A DNA stretch of 64,000 nt from Vampirovibrionales bacterium (lineage in GTDB: Bacteria > Cyanobacteriota > Vampirovibrionia > Vampirovibrionales > Vampirovibrionaceae). Below are positions 1 through 7,131 of the stretch, in pieces (position 1 is the first letter of the stretch; the number at the start of each line of letters is the position of its first letter). The stretch covers positions 93,938-157,937 of the forward strand of contig JAJCZA010000029.1 in assembly GCA_029262635.1 (NCBI GenBank), in the 5' to 3' direction. The translations under genes and the position numbers were made by a program. A model generated the notes under the pieces. The model was not told the DNA's origin and made no database searches. It worked only from the letters and a program-made list of their open reading frames with translations.

Positions 1-262
1 AATGAGGACGAAACTCCCGAAGGCTCTGAGCTTTGGAAAATTCTTTTCCGTACTGGTATTTATCCTTAAATCCATCATAAACAGGCAGTTCTACGCGAGG
101 GTCATAGTGCGTCTCACCGGTTAACCATTGTTTGACATCTGAAAAGCCACCCAATAAAAAGTGTCCTAATATTAAAAACACGACGACTGTACCGATATTA
201 GAGGTTAAGATCCCTAAGGTGCTGGCTAGTTTACTAAAACGGTTTTCTTTTTGGCGTGTCAT
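1..262 (-). CDS. N-terminus of a membrane-anchored protein, possibly the SGNH-hydrolase-like member of the carbamoyltransferase cluster (partial)
   Basis: The reading frame starts at an ATG on the minus strand at 262 and stays open to the window edge, so only about 87 residues are visible. It begins MTRQKENRFSK, followed by one hydrophobic membrane segment (about residues 19-40, TVVVFLILGHFLL) and then a soluble part (YDPRVELPVYDGFKDKYQYG). In related gene clusters the carbamoyltransferase, SxtJ and DUF5989 genes are followed by an SGNH/GDSL-hydrolase-like membrane protein, and this gene occupies that place. The catalytic part lies outside the window, so the family is inferred from context only. 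Confidence 0.6.
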   Translation of the reverse strand, partial: MTRQKENRFSKLASTLGILTSNIGTVVVFLILGHFLLGGFSDVKQWLTGETHYDPRVELPVYDGFKDKYQYGKEFSKAQSLREFRPH

Positions 263-440
263 CGGTGGGTTCTCACTTTGCTTAATGGAATGGCCTGTTT
301 GTCTAAATCATTCAAACAGATCACCATTCTCCTGGACAGATCTTTTATAATAGATTCATGATTTGCTTTACGGATGGAGTAATCTACTTCATTAAAAACC
401 CGTCAAAATAAAAAATGCCGAATAAAAGGATATGGACCCC

Positions 441-1187
441 ATGACGACTCCCGAAAGAGAAACTTTTAGTCTTGATGTGTTTGAGGTGTATGAACGAACC
501 CGGCGGTTCCTCTGTACACCTCAAATGATAGGCGCTTCTGAGGCAATGGGTTCCCCTTTGGCTGAGGCGGAAATTGCTGTTCTTCGACAGACGCACCAAT
601 GGGTCGAAAAACATATTTTTAAAGTGGTGGAAAAGAAAAAGGGGTTAAAAGAAGCTGTTTGCCCCTTTGCTAGACCCGCTATGGATGCTCGCTTGTTGTT
701 TTATTCGGTAGGTAAGCCTTCGGATCCATGTTCAAAAGAGGCTATTGCGGAAGAAATTCGGTATCATATGGCAATTTACAAGGAAATTAAGCCTAAGGAT
801 GCTTCAGAAAACCTTCTCCGAAGCATCATACTGGTTTTTCCTGACACGCCCCATGAACTTATCCTGGATGCTGTAGCCCTGAAAAACTCAGATATTAAAA
901 CGTCATTGATGGAAAACGATATTATGATTGGCGAGTTCTTTAAGGATTCTCCCTTCCCCGCCACGTGGGACGAAACTATTTTTCCGCTCCAGTCGCCGGT
1001 TCCTTTTTATGCCATGCGGCCTTTTATCGAAAGTGATTGGCGATTCATTCATGGTGAAAAACGCTGGCGGGATATTTACAAAAGACGGTTTGGCGAACCG
1101 CCTCAAGGGGATCAGTACAAATTGCCTGCCCGATTAAAAACCCTATTAGAGAAAGTGGGGGAAAAATCAAGGCGACTTTTTAAATAA
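441..1187 (+). CDS. Hypothetical protein with a CPFARPA motif (DUF6875-like)
   Basis: A protein of 248 residues with no signal peptide or membrane segment. I prefer the ATG at 441 because AAAGGA lies ten bases upstream; the ATG at 432 touches that site. The central CPFARPAMDARLLFY stretch and the later YAMRPFIESDWRFI segment resemble DUF6875 proteins, which are known mostly from biosynthetic clusters; this is a resemblance by eye. It sits on the opposite strand inside a carbamoyltransferase operon, divergent from the partial gene at 1-262 and convergent with the DUF5989 gene, so it is an insertion into that cluster. Function unknown. Confidence 0.7.
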   Translation: MTTPERETFSLDVFEVYERTRRFLCTPQMIGASEAMGSPLAEAEIAVLRQTHQWVEKHIFKVVEKKKGLKEAVCPFARPAMDARLLFYSVGKPSDPCSKEAIAEEIRYHMAIYKEIKPKDASENLLRSIILVFPDTPHELILDAVALKNSDIKTSLMENDIMIGEFFKDSPFPATWDETIFPLQSPVPFYAMRPFIESDWRFIHGEKRWRDIYKRRFGEPPQGDQYKLPARLKTLLEKVGEKSRRLFK

Positions 1188-1231
1188 ATAATCCCACAAA
1201 GGCCGACATCATCAGCAATACTATTTTCAAA

Positions 1232-1384
1232 TTAAAACAGGGTATAAATAAATGGAGCGACGGCTGATCCTTGTGCTAGAACAATTAACGCACCGAGTAA
1301 AAGTAGCATGGCAATCATGGGGGTGAGCCAAAACTTTTTCCGTTCCTGAATAAAATCTTTTAAATCTAAAAGTAATTCGGCCAT
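1232..1384 (-). CDS. DUF5989 family small membrane protein
   Basis: A 50-residue protein, MAELLLDLKDFIQERKKFW followed by one hydrophobic helix and a short tail ending in Phe. This is the usual size and pattern of DUF5989, a small protein regularly encoded beside carbamoyltransferases of the NodU type. A longer frame exists upstream, but the ATG at 1384 overlaps the stop codon of the SxtJ gene by one base (TAATG), so translation is probably coupled and the short form is the real product. It is last in the three-gene minus-strand operon. Confidence 0.8.
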   Translation of the reverse strand: MAELLLDLKDFIQERKKFWLTPMIAMLLLLGALIVLAQGSAVAPFIYTLF

Positions 1385-1809
1385 TAGTAGGGTTTCTCCA
1401 TTCGTTTTAGGGGTAATTTTTTGCTGGGTATCCGGTATGTTGTTAGGGTTGGATCGATGGTTCGCATCATGGGGTCCCGGCCTGCTATTTGCATGATAGC
1501 ACCCATGGGCCATACCACGGCGTAGAACATGATGCTCAAAATAATTCGAGAGTTAATGGCCCCCATGACGGTGCCAAATTTCATCCAGCCTTTAAAAACA
1601 GGCGACAAGGCCTGAGGAAGAAACAGCCCCAGAACAGCAAAAACACCAAACACAATCCAGGGCCAAACAGGGAATGTTTCTGATGAAAGCCAGGGTCGGG
1701 CCATCCCAAAAATAATAAGAATTCCGGTGCCAAAAATCAGGCCAAATTCTCGTAAAACCTTACGGGTCGGTTGGGTTGATTTCGTGTGATTGATGAATGT
1801 TGTTGTCAT
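1384..1809 (-). CDS. SxtJ-like membrane protein
   Basis: A protein of 141 residues with three or four hydrophobic stretches (FGLIFGTGILIIFGMA, WPWIVFGVFAVLGLFLP, a central segment GTVMGAINSRIILSIMFYAVVWPMG). SxtJ-like proteins of this length are standard partners of O-carbamoyltransferases, named after a gene of the saxitoxin cluster. The start overlaps the carbamoyltransferase stop by one base (TAATG), and its own stop overlaps the DUF5989 start the same way. The partner role is inferred from conserved neighbourhood; no biochemical function is visible. Confidence 0.8.
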   Translation of the reverse strand: MTTTFINHTKSTQPTRKVLREFGLIFGTGILIIFGMARPWLSSETFPVWPWIVFGVFAVLGLFLPQALSPVFKGWMKFGTVMGAINSRIILSIMFYAVVWPMGAIMQIAGRDPMMRTIDPTLTTYRIPSKKLPLKRMEKPY

Positions 1810-3686
1810 TAGTCGAGTTCAAACTCCTCTTGCCATGCGTTGTCATTGGCTATCTTTGGCTGGCTTGTCTTTACCAGTAAATAGTTCTCTAGTACCAGAT
1901 AATCCATTTCAGTTCGCATAAAACATCGATAAGCATCTTCTGGGGAGCAGACAATCGGTTCGCCCCGAACATTGAATGAGGTGTTGACCACGAGCCCGCA
2001 TCCGGTTTTATCCTCAAAGGATTGAATTAATCGGTGGTAGCGAGGGTTGGTTGCCGAGTCCACGGACTGCACTCTGGCCGAATAATCTACATGCGTTACC
2101 GACGGAATTTTGGAACGAGGGACATTAAGTTGCTTAATACCAAATAACTGTTTTTGGACATCGGTCATTTCAATTCGGATAGACTTTTTGACAGGTGCGA
2201 CGAGCAACATGTAAGGGCTTTGGCGGTCTAATTCAAAATAATCGGAGACTCGTTCTTTTAAAACAGATGGAGCAAAAGGTCGGAACGATTCCCGGTATTT
2301 AATCTTTAGATTCATGATGGATTGCATTTTTTGACTGCGAGGATCCCCAATGATCGAGCGTCCGCCCAGAGCACGAGGGCCAAATTCCATTCGTCCCTGA
2401 TACCAACCCACCACATGCTCATCGGCCAAAATAGTGGCTAGTTTTGGAAACAGTTCAAGATCATCCAGTTTTTCATAGGATGCACCAACCGAATCAAGAT
2501 AGGCTTTAATTTGGTCGTCATCAAATTTAGGACCCAGATAAGCACCCTGCATGGCGTCCTGTCCTTCAGAAACATGACGAGGCTGATCATAATATTCGTG
2601 CCAGACGGCCAGTGCCGCTCCTAGGGAGCCGCCTGCGTCACCGGAAGCGGGCTGAATCCAGATATCTTTAAACGGTCCTTCCCGTAAAATTCGACCATTG
2701 GCCACACAGTTTAAAGCGACACCGCCTGCCAGACATAAGTATTCCTGCCCGGTTTCCGCATGCATGGTTCGGGCCAGACGCAACACAACCTCTTCAGTGA
2801 CTTCCTGAATGGATCGGGCAATGTCCATTTCGCGCTGGGTCACTTCGGACTCCGACGTGCGGGGAGGGCCATCGAAAAGCGTATTAAACTTTGTGTTGGT
2901 CATGGTTAAGCCTGTGGCGTAGTTAAAATAATCCATATTCAGCCGAAACGTACCGTCGGGTTTAAGATCCATTAAGTGATCCAGAATTTTCTGTTTGTAA
3001 ATGGGTTTGCCATAAGGTGCAAGCCCCATAAGTTTATATTCGCCTGAATTGACTTTAAAGCCGGTAAAATAAGTGAATGCGGAATAGAGTAAGCCCAATG
3101 AATGGGGAAAATCTATCTCCCATAGCGGGGTTAATTCTTTTCCATGACCTACCCAAGCTGTTGTTGTACTCCATTCGCCCACCCCATCGAGACATAGTAC
3201 CGCCGCACTTTCAAACGGACTGGGATAAAAGGCGGAAGCCGCATGGGAATGATGATGTTCGGTAAAGAGCAGTTTGGGTAATGCTTTTTCATCACAATCT
3301 GCTAATTGTGCCAGTTCTTTTTTTAACGTACTTTTTAAAAATAATTTTTCTTTTAGCCAGACGGGCATGGCGGCGACAAAGGACTGGATTCCTTTGGGGA
3401 CAAAACTGAGGTAGGTTTCCAAAAGCCGTTCAAATTTAATCAGCGGTTTGTCGTAAAAAACCACGGCATTCAAATCCAGAAGCGAAATGCCTGCTTCATT
3501 TAAACAGTATGTAATGGATTGCGTCGGAAAGTCCGGGTCCTGTTTTTTTCGGGTGAATCGTTCTTCTTGCGCCGCGGCGATAATTTTTCCGTCACAAACA
3601 AGTGCGGCTGCACTGTCGTGGTAATAAGCGGAGATGCCTAAAATATAATTTGGAGAATCGGGTTTCATTAAAATCAGTCCGACCAT
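1809..3686 (-). CDS. O-carbamoyltransferase, NodU/CmcH family
   Basis: A 625-residue enzyme of the family that transfers a carbamoyl group from carbamoyl phosphate to a hydroxyl group of a sugar or other small molecule. Visible family signatures are the N-terminal HDSAAALV and EERFTRKK blocks, the HHHSHAASAFYPSPF metal/adenylate region, LCLDGVGEWSTT, GGVALNC, and the C-terminal GRMEFGPRALGGRSI and VVNTSFNVRGEPIV blocks. Length is normal for the family. The start may be the ATG at 3686 or at 3668; neither has a clear ribosome site. First gene of the operon with SxtJ and DUF5989 proteins. The acceptor substrate is unknown; a cell-surface glycan is plausible because a GT9 glycosyltransferase gene is divergent next door. 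Confidence 0.93.
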   Translation of the reverse strand: MVGLILMKPDSPNYILGISAYYHDSAAALVCDGKIIAAAQEERFTRKKQDPDFPTQSITYCLNEAGISLLDLNAVVFYDKPLIKFERLLETYLSFVPKGIQSFVAAMPVWLKEKLFLKSTLKKELAQLADCDEKALPKLLFTEHHHSHAASAFYPSPFESAAVLCLDGVGEWSTTTAWVGHGKELTPLWEIDFPHSLGLLYSAFTYFTGFKVNSGEYKLMGLAPYGKPIYKQKILDHLMDLKPDGTFRLNMDYFNYATGLTMTNTKFNTLFDGPPRTSESEVTQREMDIARSIQEVTEEVVLRLARTMHAETGQEYLCLAGGVALNCVANGRILREGPFKDIWIQPASGDAGGSLGAALAVWHEYYDQPRHVSEGQDAMQGAYLGPKFDDDQIKAYLDSVGASYEKLDDLELFPKLATILADEHVVGWYQGRMEFGPRALGGRSIIGDPRSQKMQSIMNLKIKYRESFRPFAPSVLKERVSDYFELDRQSPYMLLVAPVKKSIRIEMTDVQKQLFGIKQLNVPRSKIPSVTHVDYSARVQSVDSATNPRYHRLIQSFEDKTGCGLVVNTSFNVRGEPIVCSPEDAYRCFMRTEMDYLVLENYLLVKTSQPKIANDNAWQEEFELD

Positions 3687-3861
3687 TTTATTTAACTCTA
3701 ATTCTAAAATTTAAAAAACTGGATCGTATGATTTTCTTAAATACCCTCAATCCCTGAATTTGCTTTTTACCCTTTGATTGTGAAGTTTCGTATCATCGAC
3801 TTTTGTCATAAAATAAAACCATTAAATTGAAATGTAACAAATAAAGGCCTCTTTTTTCCTA

Positions 3862-4902
3862 ATGTTGAGCGATTCTTCCACCTCTTCCCCTATTATTCAA
3901 CTCATGCGTCCGGGCGCTTCGGGTGATGTCTTGATGACGACGGCTACCTTTCCGGGGCTTAAGGCCCAGGGGTACCGGATTCGGATGGTGGTTCATCCCA
4001 ATTATGCCAATGTGATTGATAATAATCCCCTGATTGATGAGCTGATTGTTACTAGAACAGCCAATCGGGAAGCGGTTTTAAAAGCTACAGAGCATTTGGA
4101 AAAGGCGGAAAAAGCGATTTACCTGCGCTACCCGTTTTACGCCAAGCGAGATCTCCCTGAGCATCCGATTCCTATGCATATCACATCGTATTTTTGCGAT
4201 GCTGTCGGTGTTCCTCGCAGTGATCAGCTTCACGTGGAATTGACAGACGATGAATTAGTCTGGGGTGAGCAATACAAAGAGATGTTGCTGATTCATACAG
4301 CGACTTTATGGTCGCCTTACAAAAATTGGCCATCGGATCGCTGGCAGAAACTGATCCAAAAAATTAAAAAAAATCATGATATTGAGATCCGGCAAATTGG
4401 AGGTCCAAAAGATGAAGCGATTGATGGTGTTGAGAAAATCCAAAGTCCGTCGATTCGACACGCGATTGCGGCACTTAAGTTTTGCCGATTGTTTATCGGA
4501 TTAGACAGTGTGTTTAATCATGCGGCGCAGGCGTTAAAAAAACCTGCCATCATCTTATGGGGTAGCACTCACCCGCAAGGCCACGGTTATAGCCAAAACA
4601 TTAATTTAGTGAATGGTGTCGTATGGCAAGCGGAGATGGGAACGTTTGGCCCAGCCCTGAACTGCCAACCTTGTTATCGGGAGTACTCTGGTCCGGGCAA
4701 TAATAATAACCAGCGAGCCTGCCCTTACACTGTCCCCTATCCCCATCATGAGCTTCCTAAAAAAATGCACCAACTGCCTGAAATTAACGCCTGCATGGCA
4801 ACCCAAAGCTTTGAAAGCGTGTATTATCACGTGAACCAAATGCTTAACAACCAACCTGTTACACAACCCATTCGGGACGATGTTCTTATCTCTTTTGCCT
4901 GA
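3862..4902 (+). CDS. Glycosyltransferase family 9 (heptosyltransferase-like)
   Basis: A 346-residue GT-B glycosyltransferase. The N-terminal LMRPGASGDVLMTTATFPGLK is the GT9 nucleotide-sugar-enzyme signature (usual form R-x-G-x-x-GD-x-x). The C-terminal half has WSPYKNWPSDRWQKLI, then CRLFIGLDSVFNHAAQALKKPAIILWG, the typical 'D-S/T-G-x-x-H-x-A-x-A' donor-site block, here LDSVFNHAA. Family members add heptose or related sugars to lipopolysaccharide core at the inner membrane. A Cys-rich stretch (NCQPCYREY...RACPY) near residues 270-295 is additional. Divergent from the carbamoyltransferase, convergent with the cytochrome gene 14 bases away. Substrate not predictable. Confidence 0.85.
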   Translation: MLSDSSTSSPIIQLMRPGASGDVLMTTATFPGLKAQGYRIRMVVHPNYANVIDNNPLIDELIVTRTANREAVLKATEHLEKAEKAIYLRYPFYAKRDLPEHPIPMHITSYFCDAVGVPRSDQLHVELTDDELVWGEQYKEMLLIHTATLWSPYKNWPSDRWQKLIQKIKKNHDIEIRQIGGPKDEAIDGVEKIQSPSIRHAIAALKFCRLFIGLDSVFNHAAQALKKPAIILWGSTHPQGHGYSQNINLVNGVVWQAEMGTFGPALNCQPCYREYSGPGNNNNQRACPYTVPYPHHELPKKMHQLPEINACMATQSFESVYYHVNQMLNNQPVTQPIRDDVLISFA

Positions 4903-4916
4903 TCCAAATAAAAAAA

Positions 4917-5462
4917 TTAATTATTAGGGGTTTCCAGTTCTGGTGAGAGTTGAGCCGTCATAATATACGCATAGATTAGATCCAACTGTTCCTGATTCAA
5001 GCTGGCTTCTGGTCCCATGCGGGCAATAAAAGCGGGCCATTGCTCTAAGGTATATTTTTGAGGCTCTATCCGAGCATGGCATCCGGTGCAGTTTGTATTA
5101 TAGAGTTCTTGTGCCTGATAAAAAGTTTTAGGGTCCAGTAAGTGTTCTGAAAACAGGCTTTCCTTACTAGTATCCTCGTCCTCATCAAAAAAGACCTCAC
5201 CTTTTGTCGGGTTGGTTTCGGGTAAGGTCTCTTCAAACAGCAGATTATATTCTTCTTGCTTTTCAGGCGTTATATTTTCGAGCAAATCCAATGAAGCGTT
5301 TGGTGATGGTAATTGCTCCAAAAAAACTTCCGCTTCTGTCATGTTTTCAGGTTCTGGTTCATTCGTTTCAAGTTTAAGGTTTTCGGACCATACGGTTGGA
5401 AGAAACCAACCGATTATTCCTAGGCTTAAAAGCAGTATAAAAATAAATAATTCTTTTTTCAT
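4917..5462 (-). CDS. Membrane-anchored single-haem c-type cytochrome
   Basis: A 181-residue protein with an N-terminal signal/anchor (MKKELFIFILLLSLGIIGWFLP), a long acidic, Pro/Glu-rich linker (about residues 30-110) and a short C-terminal cytochrome c domain. The haem site is C125-x-x-C128-H129 (NTNCTGCHAR) and M149 in ARMGPEAS is the likely sixth ligand. The acidic linker probably holds the haem domain away from the membrane. It follows the porin gene by 13 bases on the same strand, so the two are likely co-transcribed. Electron partners are not visible in the window. Confidence 0.85.
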   Translation of the reverse strand: MKKELFIFILLLSLGIIGWFLPTVWSENLKLETNEPEPENMTEAEVFLEQLPSPNASLDLLENITPEKQEEYNLLFEETLPETNPTKGEVFFDEDEDTSKESLFSEHLLDPKTFYQAQELYNTNCTGCHARIEPQKYTLEQWPAFIARMGPEASLNQEQLDLIYAYIMTAQLSPELETPNN

Positions 5463-5475
5463 CTGTCTTAATTAT

Positions 5476-6960
5476 TTAAAAACTAAACGTCAGTTGAGTC
5501 AATAAGGCATTACTCATATGCTTATCTTTAAAGCGAGAGGGGGAAAGGGTTGCCTGGTATTCACCTTTAAGAAACACTTGTTTGTACAAATTATACCGAA
5601 CCCCGGCCGACATGCGGCGGTAGGTGGTTCCGGCCAGAGATGAGTCGAGGTTAACGGCATTGTAAGCGAGGATACCCTTCATCTTCTTGCTTAGGTCATA
5701 GGCCGCCTGAACATAATATCCGCGAACATTAGATGGAAATTGGGTAAAGCGAATACCCTGGCTATTCATGCCTTTCCCTCGTTCAAAATTGGCATTGGCA
5801 AATTCAGCGAGCAAAGAGAATCGTTTGACTTTATATCGGAAATCGCCCGAAAGAAGCCATAAATCCTTACTGCTCCGAACATCATACTTTTGAAACAGAG
5901 AGGCAATACCGATATTCATGTTCTTTATCGGCTGAACATCAATTCGTCCGAATATGGCTTTGTTATCATTATTATCTCGAAGGTGTTTATTATTAGCTGT
6001 TCGGTGGGGGCGTAAATTTCTCAGGCCCTTAAAACTAGGGCTGGAAGCTACTGGCATGCCGGTTCTCTGCCCTGAGCTGATCAGATCTGTAAACCCATTT
6101 AAGACCATCAAATCATACTTAATGGGGCGTTTCTTAGAAATCGGCAAAGTCCCGTAAATGCCCACGCCCAAATCACGATAAGTGGAAGGAATCACCAGTT
6201 GATCGACAAGTGGCCGATCTACGAGTAAGCGGGAAGGTCCGTCATGATTCACGTTAGTCCAGGTTAGGTTCGGAAGCATTAGCCCACTACGTACATTGAG
6301 CCATGGACGGTGTGCGTAGGTAAATGCCGATTCTTCAAGTCCGACAAAATCAGCCCCGGCGTCCTCATATTCTACTTCTGCGTACCAACTGGCTTTCTTT
6401 GTAAACTGAACATTGGTTCGGAGGTTTACCCGACGTAAGTCAAAGAGATTTCCATCCCCCTTTGCTCCCAAAAATTCGCCTGTAAGTGGTGCATTGGAAA
6501 AAACACGTCCGCCCATTTCTGCGTAACCCGATACCGTCGTCCGCTGTGCAATTGAGTTTAACGTCGCGTTTTGAACTCTGTTTTCTTGAATATTTCCTTT
6601 AATTTTGTTGGTATTGGCAGCAGAGCGGGCCTCTGTCCGCTCAATTCGGGCCTGTAGAACCTTGACATGGTGAATCAGTTTGGCCTGAGCCTCCAGCAGG
6701 TTTTGTAGATAAGCGTTAGCGTCTTCAGCGGATAGGTCTTTTTCAAGTGTTAATGGCCGATCGACCATCAGGGGAATAACCGGCGCATTGGGATCCAGAA
6801 TGAGTGGCGTGATTTTTTCGCTCTTGATAGGTGTTACGGATGATTTATTTTCTGAAAAAGCTGGAAAAATTAAAGCCGATAGTGAGAACACAAGGGTAAA
6901 TATTGTTATTTTTTTAAATAAAATGTTGGTTTTGTGTTCTCTAAATTTTGTTGTGGTCAT
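5476..6960 (-). CDS. Outer-membrane porin with N-terminal coiled coil (phosphate-selective porin O/P-like)
   Basis: A 494-residue exported protein. Residues 1-36 form a signal peptide (IFTLVFSLSALIFPAFS). Residues about 75-125 are a coiled coil (LLEAQAKLIHHVKVLQARIERTEAR), after which a beta-barrel begins at TVSGYAEMGGRVF with alternating hydrophobic residues typical of OprO/OprP-like porins. The chain ends LLTQLTFSF; a C-terminal Phe is the outer-membrane barrel assembly signal, so this cell has an outer membrane. Unlike the typical cyanobacterial porins, no SLH domain is visible before the barrel; the coiled coil may play the spacer role. Probably co-transcribed with the cytochrome. Confidence 0.85.
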   Translation of the reverse strand: MTTTKFREHKTNILFKKITIFTLVFSLSALIFPAFSENKSSVTPIKSEKITPLILDPNAPVIPLMVDRPLTLEKDLSAEDANAYLQNLLEAQAKLIHHVKVLQARIERTEARSAANTNKIKGNIQENRVQNATLNSIAQRTTVSGYAEMGGRVFSNAPLTGEFLGAKGDGNLFDLRRVNLRTNVQFTKKASWYAEVEYEDAGADFVGLEESAFTYAHRPWLNVRSGLMLPNLTWTNVNHDGPSRLLVDRPLVDQLVIPSTYRDLGVGIYGTLPISKKRPIKYDLMVLNGFTDLISSGQRTGMPVASSPSFKGLRNLRPHRTANNKHLRDNNDNKAIFGRIDVQPIKNMNIGIASLFQKYDVRSSKDLWLLSGDFRYKVKRFSLLAEFANANFERGKGMNSQGIRFTQFPSNVRGYYVQAAYDLSKKMKGILAYNAVNLDSSLAGTTYRRMSAGVRYNLYKQVFLKGEYQATLSPSRFKDKHMSNALLTQLTFSF

Positions 6961-7053
6961 AATAAAAAGCGCCCTTATTGCGAATAATTCTCACAAGTAT
7001 CAATAAACCATAATTGAGAATTCTTCGCAATAGTTATTTTTGGGTGATGGTGT

Positions 7054-7098
7054 TAAAAAAGCACAGGGTGTGAGATGGATATCACAGCCCTGTGCTTT
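7054..7098 (-). terminator. Rho-independent terminator of the aconitase gene
   Basis: Perfect 11-bp inverted repeat AAAGCACAGGG (7058-7068) and CCCTGTGCTTT (7088-7098), extended inside by TGTGA/TCACA. Read on the minus strand it follows the aconitase stop and is followed by six T. Confidence 0.9.
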
Positions 7099-7131
7099 AG
7101 GTTATTTAATGCTTGAAGTGAACTGATTATT

